Source: CALJFL01 sp963669435 (lineage in GTDB: Bacteria > Pseudomonadota > Gammaproteobacteria > Pseudomonadales > Halieaceae). From it: a stretch of 64,000 nucleotides of DNA. Positions 7,510-15,793 of the stretch are shown here, piece after piece. Made by a program: the position numbers and the translations under genes. Positions within the stretch are counted from its first letter, which is position 1. The number at the start of each line of letters is the position of its first letter. The notes below the pieces were generated by a model. The model was not told where the DNA came from. It ran no database searches and saw nothing but the letters and a program-made list of their open reading frames with translations. The DNA lies in assembly GCA_963669435.1 (NCBI GenBank), contig OY770025.1:3162001-3226000 (forward strand), given 5' to 3'.

Positions 7510-8385
7510 GTGTCTGGATTTGCGCGGTTTGTGCGCTTGTTGTTTTTGCTGGGGGCGTTAACGCTGGCCTCTGGCCTGGCCTATGCCTACGCGGTGGGTG
7601 CCTGGCACTCGTTGTTCCCCAGCACGGCTCACGACAGCGTCGAGCCCTACCTTCCTCCCGACCTGCAGTCGCCCGCTGTCCTGGTGTTCAGCAAGACCAA
7701 CGGCTTTCGTCACAAGGACGGCATCGTGGCTGGCAGAGCTGCCATTGAGCAGATAGCTCGCGGCCAGGGCTGGCAGGCGTTCTTCACCGAAAATGGCGCG
7801 GTGTTTAATACCGCGCAACTGGCTGCGTTTGATGCGGTGGTGTTTATGAACGCCACTGGCGATATGTTGAGTCGCCAACAGCAGACTGCCTTTCAAAACT
7901 GGTTAGAGGCTGGGGGCGGTTGGTTGGGCTTGCATGCGGCCGGCGATGACAGTCACTCGAACTGGCCCTGGTACGTGCAGAATCTGATAGGCGCGGACTT
8001 TGTTGGTCACACGATGGGGCCGCAAATACAGGTCGCGTCGGTGGTAACCGAACAGCATGATCATCCGGTAGTGCAGAACATCCCCAACGTCTGGAACCAT
8101 ACCGACGAATGGTATTCGTTCGCCCACAGTCCGCGGGTCAATGGCTTTACGGTGCTGGCAGCGCTGGACGAGGGCTCCTACACTCCGGTGCAAAACTTGC
8201 CCTGGGGAGATCGCGACCTGCGGATGGGTGACCATCCGGTGGTGTGGAGCAACTGCATTGGCCAGGGTCGAAGTGTCTATATGGCGATGGGCCACGGCTC
8301 GATGGCCTTTGGACAGGAAACCTTGCGACAACTGATCGCCAATGCAGTCAACTGGTTTATGGACGATGCCGCTACTGGTTGTTGA
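7510..8385 (+). CDS. ThuA-like domain protein, membrane-anchored
   Basis: A product of about 291 residues. An N-terminal hydrophobic helix (LLFLLGALTLASGLAYAYAV) acts as signal anchor. It is followed by a ThuA/glutamine-amidotransferase-like fold: VLVFSKTNGFRHKDGI, DAVVFMNATGDMLS, GGGWLGLHAAGDD, and the C-terminal MAMGHGSMAFGQETLRQLIANAVNW. ThuA-like proteins occur in sugar and glycoside metabolism, often extracytoplasmic, but their reaction is not settled. The frame is open back to 7177. I choose the GTG at 7510, after a GGGGGA ribosome site, because the upstream extension lies across the divergent arsM start and reads as non-coding. The next gene follows within 45 bases. Confidence 0.82.
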   Translation: MSGFARFVRLLFLLGALTLASGLAYAYAVGAWHSLFPSTAHDSVEPYLPPDLQSPAVLVFSKTNGFRHKDGIVAGRAAIEQIARGQGWQAFFTENGAVFNTAQLAAFDAVVFMNATGDMLSRQQQTAFQNWLEAGGGWLGLHAAGDDSHSNWPWYVQNLIGADFVGHTMGPQIQVASVVTEQHDHPVVQNIPNVWNHTDEWYSFAHSPRVNGFTVLAALDEGSYTPVQNLPWGDRDLRMGDHPVVWSNCIGQGRSVYMAMGHGSMAFGQETLRQLIANAVNWFMDDAATGC

Positions 8386-8430
8386 GTCCGTTTTGTCGAT
8401 GGTGGGCGTTTCAAGATTCGGGGGTGAACT

Positions 8431-9357
8431 ATGCCCAGTGTGTTGATAGTGGGCGCAGATGCCGCTCGCTACTTCGAATTGCTGCAAGCCAGGCAGTTGC
8501 CCTCGGCGCAGCTCAGCTGCCTTCCCGACGCCAGCACCCCTTCGTCCGATTGTGGTGAAGTCGAAGTGATACTCGGCCCTCCAGATGCTGTGGCCGCGCT
8601 ATTGCCCCATTGTCCCGATGTGCGTTGGGCGCAGTCGAGTTGGGCCGGTGTGACACCCCTCGTGGAATCGGGCAGGCAGAATTACCAACTCACTGGCTTG
8701 AAAGGTGTTTTCGGCGAGGTAATGAGTGAGTATGTGTTGGGATGGTTGTTGGCCTTCGAGCGCAACATCCTCGAACGAGCTCGATCGATGGTCTGGGACA
8801 ATAAGTCCGACCCCGGCCTGGCGGGCAAAACACTGGGGGTAATGGGTACCGGGTCGATTGGCCAGGCGGTGGCGACCGCTGTACAGGCCTTCGGCGTATC
8901 TGTGCGCGGATTGAATTCTTCAGGTAAGGCCGTTGCTCCCTTCGAGGCTTGCTACGCGACCGATGATGCTCTGGAATTTGCCCAGGGGCTGGACTTCCTG
9001 TTGGCACTGCTTCCGGATCTGCCTGCCACTACCGGCCTCGTTAACGCGCAGTTACTCAACGCGTTGCGCCCCGGGGCCATTTTTATCAATGCGGGTCGCG
9101 CCAATTGCGTTGATGATGACGCCGTGATCAGCGCGCTGGAAGATCGCCGCTTGCGGGCGGCGGTGCTGGATGTGGTGCATACCGAACCCCTGCCAGCGAA
9201 TGACCGCCTGTGGCAGGTTGAGAACCTCTATATCACCAGCCATACTGCAGCACCAACGCCGGACGCTGCGGTAATTGAGGTGTTCGCCGATAACTACCAC
9301 CGTTATATTGCAGGGGAGCCGTTGCAGCACGTTATAGACTTCGCGCGCGGTTATTAG
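8431..9357 (+). CDS. D-2-hydroxyacid dehydrogenase
   Basis: A 308-residue NAD(P)-dependent 2-hydroxyacid dehydrogenase of the GhrA/glyoxylate-reductase type, which interconverts 2-oxoacids and D-2-hydroxyacids. The Rossmann glycine motif is LGVMGTGSIGQAVA (about residue 135). The C-terminal catalytic region has the Arg of INAGRANCVDD, the Glu region DVVHTEPLP, and the His of TSHTAAP. The N-terminal half is diverged, as usual for this group. It is probably co-transcribed with the ThuA-like gene; physiological substrate unknown. Confidence 0.87.
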   Translation: MPSVLIVGADAARYFELLQARQLPSAQLSCLPDASTPSSDCGEVEVILGPPDAVAALLPHCPDVRWAQSSWAGVTPLVESGRQNYQLTGLKGVFGEVMSEYVLGWLLAFERNILERARSMVWDNKSDPGLAGKTLGVMGTGSIGQAVATAVQAFGVSVRGLNSSGKAVAPFEACYATDDALEFAQGLDFLLALLPDLPATTGLVNAQLLNALRPGAIFINAGRANCVDDDAVISALEDRRLRAAVLDVVHTEPLPANDRLWQVENLYITSHTAAPTPDAAVIEVFADNYHRYIAGEPLQHVIDFARGY

Positions 9358-9397
9358 CGCTGACTATTTCGACAATAATAAATGAGGTATGCAGGTC

Positions 9398-10360
9398 ATG
9401 AATAAGTCTTCGATGCCAGGGCGGAAAGCCATCGCAGCGTTGGGTTGCTTGGCGGCGCTGGCAGGCAACCCGTTGTTTGCCGAATCCGATTGGTATCCCT
9501 CTCGCTACGGCGCTGAAGACACTGTGGGTGCAGCGAACAACCTCAGCGCCGAGGGTGTTATTGCCGCGGCGAACCTGGTTACCACTGGCAAGACCTATCA
9601 GCTTGGAGGCGTGACGGGTGTGGATACACCCGCCTGGGGACACCGCAAGTACAGCATGATCATGTACCCCCATGGCGATGAGCACACCCCGCCGCTGGGC
9701 AAGTCCCGGGGTACCTCCCACGATGATTACATTGCGACCTGGCTAGGCATTGGTACGCAAATTGATGGCTTTGCACACTTTGGCATTGATCACCAGTACT
9801 ACAATGGAGCCACAGCCGCTGATCTTTTTTCTCCCACTGGCGCCAGGAAATACGGGACGCATGAAATACCGCCAATTGTGACTCGTGGTGTGCTGTTGGA
9901 CATGGTCGCATATCTCGATGCGGGTGACAGGGTGCCAGCGGGCACGCCTTTCAATGAGGAAGAGATCAAGGGAGCGGCCCGCGCCCAGGGTGTGGAGATA
10001 CGTAAGGGCGATGTGGTGATCTTCCACACCGGTTGGCAGGCGCTTGCCAGCGCTGATCCGCAGCAATTCATGAGCGGCGAGCCGGGCCTGGATGTCGGGG
10101 GTGCCGAATACCTTGCCGCTTTGGAGGTGGTCGCCGTCGGCGCCGATACCTGGGGACTGGACGTGCTGCCCAACCCCGACCCACAGCAGATTTTTCCCAG
10201 TCATGGAGTTTTGCTGGCCAAGCATGGCGTTTACATCCTGGAGAATATCCAGACCGCCGAATTAGCCAGGGACGGGGTGAGCGAATTTCTGTTCGTGCTG
10301 GGTATACCGCGCTTTGAAGGCGCCGTGCAGATGGTTGTTAATCCCATCGCTATTCGTTGA
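9398..10360 (+). CDS. secreted cyclase-family (kynurenine formamidase-like) hydrolase
   Basis: A product of about 320 residues with a clear Sec signal peptide (KAIAALGCLAALAGNPLFA, cleaved before ESDW), so it is periplasmic. The mature protein is of the cyclase family (PF04199). The metal motif reads GTQIDGFAHFG (about residue 115), the Gln-containing variant of HxGTHxDxxxH found in one large subgroup. Later landmarks are KGDVVIFHTGW and GVEYLAAL/VGADTWGLD-type segments. An ATG at 9389 is also in frame, but its GAGGT ribosome site abuts it directly. The same site is well spaced (9 bases) from the ATG at 9398, which I use. Substrate unknown; relatives hydrolyse amide or ester bonds. Confidence 0.85.
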   Translation: MNKSSMPGRKAIAALGCLAALAGNPLFAESDWYPSRYGAEDTVGAANNLSAEGVIAAANLVTTGKTYQLGGVTGVDTPAWGHRKYSMIMYPHGDEHTPPLGKSRGTSHDDYIATWLGIGTQIDGFAHFGIDHQYYNGATAADLFSPTGARKYGTHEIPPIVTRGVLLDMVAYLDAGDRVPAGTPFNEEEIKGAARAQGVEIRKGDVVIFHTGWQALASADPQQFMSGEPGLDVGGAEYLAALEVVAVGADTWGLDVLPNPDPQQIFPSHGVLLAKHGVYILENIQTAELARDGVSEFLFVLGIPRFEGAVQMVVNPIAIR

Positions 10361-10372
10361 GCAGCTCTTGTT

Positions 10373-10816
10373 ATGGTTAACCTGACTGAACCAGACCTGG
10401 AGTACGGCAAAGAGGATGCGACTTTCCAGGCGGCTGGCGGTGAACCGGGGATCAGGGCCCTGGTCGATCGTTTCTACGACATTATGGCGACTGATGAGCG
10501 CTACCGGGATATCTGGCTAATGCATACTCAGCCGCCGGAAGTTGCGCGCGATAAACTGGCCCGGTTTCTCTGCGCGTGGACAGGGGGTCCCCGGCTGTAC
10601 AGCCAGAAATACGGGCCGATCAGTATCCCCAAGGTGCACAGCCACCTGCCGATTTCCTCCGCTCACCGGGACCAATGGCTGTCCTGCATGGGAGACGCCC
10701 TTGCTACCCAGAACTATCCCGCTCGGTTTCAACGTTACCTGCTGGAACAGCTGGCCATTCCGGCGAGCCGCGTGCGCGATATCTGTGCTCGTAATCTGGA
10801 TGCTGGGGAAAGCTAG
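10373..10816 (+). CDS. group II truncated haemoglobin
   Basis: A 147-residue globin of the trHbO/YjbI type with a short N-terminal extension. Features visible are the helix B/E region (FYDIMATDERYRDIWLMHTQ), GGPRLYSQKYG before the F helix, the proximal His in VHSHLPIS, and the Trp of RDQWLSCM at the G8 position typical of group II. Such proteins bind oxygen or peroxide and are linked to oxygen supply or nitric-oxide and oxidative-stress defence. It starts 12 bases after the cyclase-family gene, so the two are likely co-transcribed. Confidence 0.88.
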   Translation: MVNLTEPDLEYGKEDATFQAAGGEPGIRALVDRFYDIMATDERYRDIWLMHTQPPEVARDKLARFLCAWTGGPRLYSQKYGPISIPKVHSHLPISSAHRDQWLSCMGDALATQNYPARFQRYLLEQLAIPASRVRDICARNLDAGES

Positions 10817-10866
10817 GGCATGCTTATGAATATGTTCATCGACAGCCACCGGCGCGTGGATAGAAA

Positions 10867-11676
10867 ATGCCTGCCGTGAATTTGGCAGAACAGCTTAGAC
10901 TCCGCGCACGCTGCCTGCTGGAGTTCGATGTGCTTATCGCCACGCCGATGGTGTTTATGCTGCGCCCACAAAGTAATTCTCATCAACAGATTGTTGCCGA
11001 GACCTTTGAGTTGACGCCCGCCTGCCAGGTCGATGAGTTTACTGACGTTTATGGCAACCTCTGTCAACGGTTGCAGGCGCCAGTGGGGGCATTCAGGGTG
11101 TTGTCCACCATCGAGGCCCGGGTCAACGTCCCGGTAAGGCCCGCAGACGCGTGTGGATTCGTCGAGGTACCCTTGCTGCCCGATGACGCGCTGGTCTACC
11201 TGTTGCCCAGCCGTTATTGCGAGGCGGATCGGTTTGGCGATATGGCCAGGGACATTGTTGCAGGGCTACCTCTTGGCTATGCCCAGGTCGAAGCTATTTC
11301 CCGGTGGGTAACCGAGAACGTACGCAATATCCCGCTCAGCAGTACCTACCCGGTATCGGCCACGGAAGTGAATCAGCGGGGGGAGGGGGTGTGCCGGGAT
11401 CTTGCGCAACTCGCCATATCCCTGTGTCGCGCGCTTTGCATTCCCGCGCGTCTCGCCGTGGGCTACCTGCAGGGGCTTGACCCTATGGATAACCACGCCT
11501 GGTTTGAGGCCTTTGTCGGCGGGCGCTGGCACACCTTCGATCCGGCGTCACCCTCCGTCGGCGGGCGTATCGTGGTGGCACGCGGCCGGGATGCGGCCGA
11601 CGTGGCAATCTATAACCAGTATGGTCCGCTATTGCTGCCTACGGTCATGGAGGTTAGCGTTGATGCTCGCGATTGA
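10867..11676 (+). CDS. transglutaminase-like cysteine protease-fold protein
   Basis: A 269-residue cytoplasmic protein (no signal peptide). An N-terminal beta-rich domain is followed by a transglutaminase-core domain with the full catalytic triad: Cys176 in GVCRDLAQ, His210 in NHAWFEAF, Asp225 in TFDPASPS. The N-terminal segment FDVLIATPMVFMLRP is the bacterial transglutaminase-like N domain. Members of this family are often proteases or amidases of unknown target. It lies 50 bases after the globin gene. The fold and triad are secure; the substrate is not known. Confidence 0.87.
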   Translation: MPAVNLAEQLRLRARCLLEFDVLIATPMVFMLRPQSNSHQQIVAETFELTPACQVDEFTDVYGNLCQRLQAPVGAFRVLSTIEARVNVPVRPADACGFVEVPLLPDDALVYLLPSRYCEADRFGDMARDIVAGLPLGYAQVEAISRWVTENVRNIPLSSTYPVSATEVNQRGEGVCRDLAQLAISLCRALCIPARLAVGYLQGLDPMDNHAWFEAFVGGRWHTFDPASPSVGGRIVVARGRDAADVAIYNQYGPLLLPTVMEVSVDARD

Positions 11677-11706
11677 GTTACGCGGCAGCCGGGGCCGTTG
11701 AAGCTG

Positions 11707-12996
11707 ATGACACGTTTTCCCGTCGTTGTCAGCCTCGCGTTACTGGTGTTTTCGAGCGCCGCTCAGCCCCATTTGCCTTCATTGTTTGGCCGCGAGTATG
11801 TCCGTGTGCTGAAGTCAGCCGAGGAAGAGTTTCCGCGGCCTCCCGATCCCAACGAGATGCAGTTGAGCGCGGGGCTGACAGACCCCTACAAAAAGCAACT
11901 GGAAGAACTGGAGGTCGCCGGTGGGCCCTATTCTGAACAGTTGGCCGAACCATTGGCAGGGCTGGGCGCGCTCTACCAGGCACAGGGAGACTATTCCCGC
12001 GCTGTAGAACACTATCGCCGCGCATTGCATGTGCTGCGCGTTAACGATGGCTTGCGTAGCAAGCGCCAGGTTCCCCTGGTGGACAAGCTGATAGAAATAT
12101 ATCGCGCCGTGGGCGATGCGCAGTCGCTGGACGACTTGTACGGCTATTCCTTTGAGATTCATGGTGAGGGCCACCCACCGTATACCGAGGAGAATGTCCA
12201 AAAAGTACTGGAATACCTGCAGTGGCAGCGCGACGCCTATGGCGTGCGGTTCGGTGGTAAACAGGCATCACTGACGCGGGTCATGCAGGCCTACCTGGAG
12301 AATCAGGAAATTCTCGATACCATGGGGCTGGAACGAGACTTCAATTTTGCCTGGTACCGCCAACTCGCGGAAAGCCAGGTGTTGAATTTGTACTTGTTGC
12401 TGGGCGAGGATCCGATCGAGGCTGCCCAGTCAGTGGGCCTGCCGTCGGGGCCTTTACAAGGGGCCGAGTATCGCTCGGAGGGGTATATCCATGAGCGCAT
12501 TGGCGTCATGCACAAAACCGGTGAGCGTATTGGCAGGAAACTTCTTGAGGACCTTATCAGTCGCGCCGACGATGAACCGGTGACGGAACTGGCGACGCTG
12601 CACAAGGAACTGGGAGACTGGTACCAGTGGAATGGCAATCTGCGCCGGGCCAATGAGCAATACGCCCTGGTGGAATCAATGTTGCTCGACGCCGACGAGT
12701 TGGATCTGTTGGCAGAGTGGTTTGCGGAGCCTGCAGAGCTTCCGGAAAAACTCGATTTGTGGCGGGCCCACCCGCGCAAGAAACCGCGCCAATTGGGGAT
12801 TGTTACCATTCGTTTCGATGTTAACGCACGCGGCAACGTCAAAAACGCGGAGGTGCAAAACCCGGTTGAGGAATTTGAGAGCCAGGCTCGCCGGATTCGC
12901 TCGATGTTGCGCGATACCCATATCCGTCCCAGTTTTAGCAACGGTGAACCGCGGGACTTTGTCGGTGTAGAGCGCCGTTACCGCCTGCTGGATTAG
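11707..12996 (+). CDS. secreted TPR protein with TonB-C-like end
   Basis: About 429 residues with a Sec signal peptide (MTRFPVVVSLALLVFSSAA). The middle contains tetratricopeptide-like helices (LGALYQAQGDYSRAVEHYRRAL at about residues 80-101; LHKELGDWYQWNGNLRRANEQY near residue 310). The last 80 residues (beginning GIVTIRFDVNARGNVKNAEV) resemble the TonB C-terminal fold found in periplasmic proteins, though no TonB membrane anchor is present. A TTG at 11698 is also in frame; I prefer the ATG at 11707 because it starts the signal peptide directly. The combination suggests a periplasmic scaffold, but no function can be assigned. Confidence 0.75.
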   Translation: MTRFPVVVSLALLVFSSAAQPHLPSLFGREYVRVLKSAEEEFPRPPDPNEMQLSAGLTDPYKKQLEELEVAGGPYSEQLAEPLAGLGALYQAQGDYSRAVEHYRRALHVLRVNDGLRSKRQVPLVDKLIEIYRAVGDAQSLDDLYGYSFEIHGEGHPPYTEENVQKVLEYLQWQRDAYGVRFGGKQASLTRVMQAYLENQEILDTMGLERDFNFAWYRQLAESQVLNLYLLLGEDPIEAAQSVGLPSGPLQGAEYRSEGYIHERIGVMHKTGERIGRKLLEDLISRADDEPVTELATLHKELGDWYQWNGNLRRANEQYALVESMLLDADELDLLAEWFAEPAELPEKLDLWRAHPRKKPRQLGIVTIRFDVNARGNVKNAEVQNPVEEFESQARRIRSMLRDTHIRPSFSNGEPRDFVGVERRYRLLD

Positions 12997-13082
12997 TTTG
13001 ATAGATAGCTGCCATTTAGAATGGCGCGATCAGCGGTGCTTATCCTGAGACCAGCGTCGAACTATCCACGATAAAAATCCTC

Positions 13083-13088
13083 TATACT
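13083..13088 (+). promoter_or_regulatory. possible -10 element for sppA
   Basis: TATACT lies 52 bases before the chosen sppA start in the otherwise empty 143-base gap after the TPR gene. No convincing -35 hexamer is visible at the right spacing. A GCCATT-TAG-AATGGC hairpin (13011-13025) precedes it and may end the upstream transcript. Confidence 0.3.
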
Positions 13089-13139
13089 CTCAGATTACTA
13101 CTTTCTACTTTTTTTTTGCCGTCGACGGGAGCACCGTTC

Positions 13140-14957
13140 GTGAAAAACTTCTTTGCGAGGCTGGGTAAATTCCTCACGGGTTTGCGGGTTTGGACCGTGA
13201 ACATCATTACCTTATTGATCCTGGTTTATGTTGTCGGAGGTGCCATCTACCTGGTGCGCCAATTACCCGAAGCGGTTGATCCCAGTGGCAAGGTTCTGAT
13301 CCTGAATCCGGTCGGGGTGATTCAAGACCAGGAGGTGATTTCCACCGAGTTTGCGTTTTCCATGTTTGCCGTACCCGAGCAGACGCAGATCCAGTCCCGT
13401 GACCTGATTCGATTAATCCGCGCGGCGGCGGCGGACGAACGACTCGCCGGTGTATTGATTGACTTTGGCGAGGCTCAATTCGCCGGACCCAGCACGGCCC
13501 TGCGTATAGCGGATGAACTGGCGGCACTGCGTGAGGCTGGCAAACAGGTAGTAGCGTACAGTGAAAGCCTCACCAGCGGGTCTTACCTGATGGCGGCACA
13601 GGCCCAGGAAATTTACCTGCACCCCTCGGGCGCGCTGGCCGTTAACGGCGTGGGCGGCTACCGGGATTACACCCGCGAACTCACCGACAAGCTGAATATC
13701 ACCATCCACAACTACAGTCAGGGTGAATACAAGTCGGCCGTGGAAGGCTACACGCGCACTGACATGTCCGAGCCCGACCGCGAGCAGCGCGAAGCGCTGT
13801 ACCGTCCCATCTGGAATGAGATGAAATCGCGCATGGCACAGGCGCGCGGTCTGGAGCCAGAGCTGTTTCAACAGCTGGCGGACAATTACAGTGTGCCTTT
13901 GATACAGGAAGCGGACTATCACGGACTGGATTGGGCCCTGGAAGAAGGAATTATCACCGGCACCAAGAGTTTTCCCGAATTGCGTAGTCACATGATAGCC
14001 ACCTTCGGCAAGGCGCCTGATGAGACGCAAGATACCTATCCCCATATCCACTGGCTGGACTACGCCAATCAGATGGGTCCCGAACTCGACCAGGCGGAAG
14101 ATGCAGTCGCGGTGGTTTTCGTTCAGGGTGCCATTGTCCAGGGCGAGCAGGGCCCCGGTGTCGCCGGATCTGACGACATTGCACCGCTGATTCGCCGCGC
14201 CCACGAGGACGATGCGACCCGGGCAATCGTTTTGCGTGTGAACAGCCCCGGTGGCTCGATCATAGGCAGCGATATCATTCGCGAGGAATTGGTCGCGGCA
14301 AAAGTGAAAGATATCCCGGTCGTGGTCTCGATGGGTGACGTGGCGGCGTCCGGCGGCGTGTGGGTGAGTACACCGGCGGATAAAATCTATGCCGAGCCCA
14401 CCGCAATCACCGGGTCGATCGGAGTGGCGGTGGCATTCCCCACGCTGGAGAACGTGTTTGATTATATCGGCGTGAACTTCGACGGTGTCACCACCAGCAA
14501 GAATGCCGGGTGGGGGCCGTACAAAGGTGTTGATGAGCAACTGGATGCGATTTTTGCACGTTGGGCCGGCAGCGCTTATGACCACTTCATTGAGCTGGTT
14601 GCCAACAGCCGTGAGCGAGACGCCGATTACATCCGCTCCATTGCCGGCGGGCGAGTCTGGTTGGCACCCGATGCCCTGGAGCGCGGCCTGATCGACGAGC
14701 TGGGCACCATGGAAGATGCAATTGCGCACGCCGCGGAACGCGCCGGACTGGATGACTACCGTACACACTACGTGGTGCAGGAGGTCTCGCCGGTATTCGC
14801 ACTGTTAAGGCAGTTTTCCGCCAGCGTGAACGACCAGGTGAGCGTGTCCTACAACGTGTTCGCTACCCGGATGGCAAAGCTGTTAGCCACACTGGAAAAC
14901 ATCAGTGAGCCCAAGGCGACAGTACTGTGTTCTATTTGCATGGTGGAATTGCTTTAA
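13140..14957 (+). CDS. sppA: signal peptide peptidase SppA, 67K type
   Basis: About 605 residues, the length of the double-domain SppA of proteobacteria. An N-terminal transmembrane helix (VNIITLLILVYVVGGAIYLV) anchors it in the inner membrane with the protease domains in the periplasm. The Ser/Lys dyad is visible: Lys198 in QGEYKSAVE of the first half and Ser404 in VAASGGVWVS of the second half. It degrades signal peptides left after secretion. The frame is open to a TTG at 13116; I chose the GTG at 13140, which has GGGAG 8 bases upstream and starts with a basic VKNFFARLGK stretch. Single gene, with gaps on both sides. Confidence 0.92.
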   Translation: MKNFFARLGKFLTGLRVWTVNIITLLILVYVVGGAIYLVRQLPEAVDPSGKVLILNPVGVIQDQEVISTEFAFSMFAVPEQTQIQSRDLIRLIRAAAADERLAGVLIDFGEAQFAGPSTALRIADELAALREAGKQVVAYSESLTSGSYLMAAQAQEIYLHPSGALAVNGVGGYRDYTRELTDKLNITIHNYSQGEYKSAVEGYTRTDMSEPDREQREALYRPIWNEMKSRMAQARGLEPELFQQLADNYSVPLIQEADYHGLDWALEEGIITGTKSFPELRSHMIATFGKAPDETQDTYPHIHWLDYANQMGPELDQAEDAVAVVFVQGAIVQGEQGPGVAGSDDIAPLIRRAHEDDATRAIVLRVNSPGGSIIGSDIIREELVAAKVKDIPVVVSMGDVAASGGVWVSTPADKIYAEPTAITGSIGVAVAFPTLENVFDYIGVNFDGVTTSKNAGWGPYKGVDEQLDAIFARWAGSAYDHFIELVANSRERDADYIRSIAGGRVWLAPDALERGLIDELGTMEDAIAHAAERAGLDDYRTHYVVQEVSPVFALLRQFSASVNDQVSVSYNVFATRMAKLLATLENISEPKATVLCSICMVELL

Positions 14958-15052
14958 GGTTCCGCTGACGCATTACCGAATTGTTCAGAGATGCCCCAGG
15001 CTGATCGTCTGACCGACTGCCAATTTTCTTGCCCCCGTGTTTAGATAGGGGT

Positions 15053-15793
15053 ATGTCTGTACTGTCGTTGGATACGGTCGTTAAACGCTACGCTAGCACT
15101 GCTGCGCTGGCGGAGGTGAGTCTCCAGTTTAATCCCGGTCAGATCACCGCCGTGGTGGGAAGTAGCGGCTGCGGTAAGTCCACTTTGCTAAAAATATGTA
15201 ACGGCCTGGTGGTGCCCGATGACGGTCGCGTTGAAGTATTTGGCGAACCCATCGATTACGCTTCGCTTACGGGTCTGCGCCGGCGCATAGGCTATGCAGT
15301 ACAAGGCAACGGACTGTTCCCACACCTGACAGCCGCCGATAACATCACCCTGCTGGCACGGCTGGCGGGCTGGCAATCCCAGGACATTTCGCAGCGCATT
15401 GCGGGGCTGCTGGCACTCACGGGTTTGTCACCCTCGCTGCTGGAACATTATCCCCACCAACTGAGTGGCGGGCAGCAGCAGCGCGTCGGCTTGTGCCGCG
15501 CGATGATGATGCGACCTGAACTCCTGTTATTGGACGAACCCTTTGGTGCGCTCGATCCGCTTACACGTCGCGGCGTTCACCAACAGCTACTGCAAATACA
15601 TCGAGCAGAACCTGCCACCACGGTGCTGGTGACTCACGACATGCAGGAGGCCATGCTGCTGGCCGACAATATTGTGGTGATGCGCGCTGGACACGTGGTT
15701 GAGGCGCAAGACAAAAACACATTACTCGCTTCCCACCCCGGTCAGGCCCCCGAAGATATTCTCTACCAGCTGTTGCAGGAAGAGTCGACATGA
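15053..15793 (+). CDS. ABC transporter ATPase, osmoprotectant/ergothioneine type
   Basis: About 246 residues with all ABC signatures: Walker A GSSGCGKST (36-44), signature LSGGQQQRVGL, Walker B LLLLDEPF, and the H-loop TVLVTHDMQEA. It is of the OpuCA/OsmV/EgtV subgroup that energises uptake of quaternary-amine compounds, but lacks the CBS domains found in OpuCA. The ATG at 15053 is preferred to a TTG at 15029. Its stop overlaps the next start by four bases (ATGA), so it partners the binding-protein/permease fusion downstream. Being followed by egtB and egtD, it most likely belongs to an ergothioneine or betaine-precursor importer. Confidence 0.88.
   Translation: MSVLSLDTVVKRYASTAALAEVSLQFNPGQITAVVGSSGCGKSTLLKICNGLVVPDDGRVEVFGEPIDYASLTGLRRRIGYAVQGNGLFPHLTAADNITLLARLAGWQSQDISQRIAGLLALTGLSPSLLEHYPHQLSGGQQQRVGLCRAMMMRPELLLLDEPFGALDPLTRRGVHQQLLQIHRAEPATTVLVTHDMQEAMLLADNIVVMRAGHVVEAQDKNTLLASHPGQAPEDILYQLLQEEST

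Noticed and set aside
13413..14768. 451-codon minus-strand frame inside sppA
   Set aside because: Lies opposite a well-supported gene, has no recognisable domain and no ribosome site; it is a shadow caused by codon bias.
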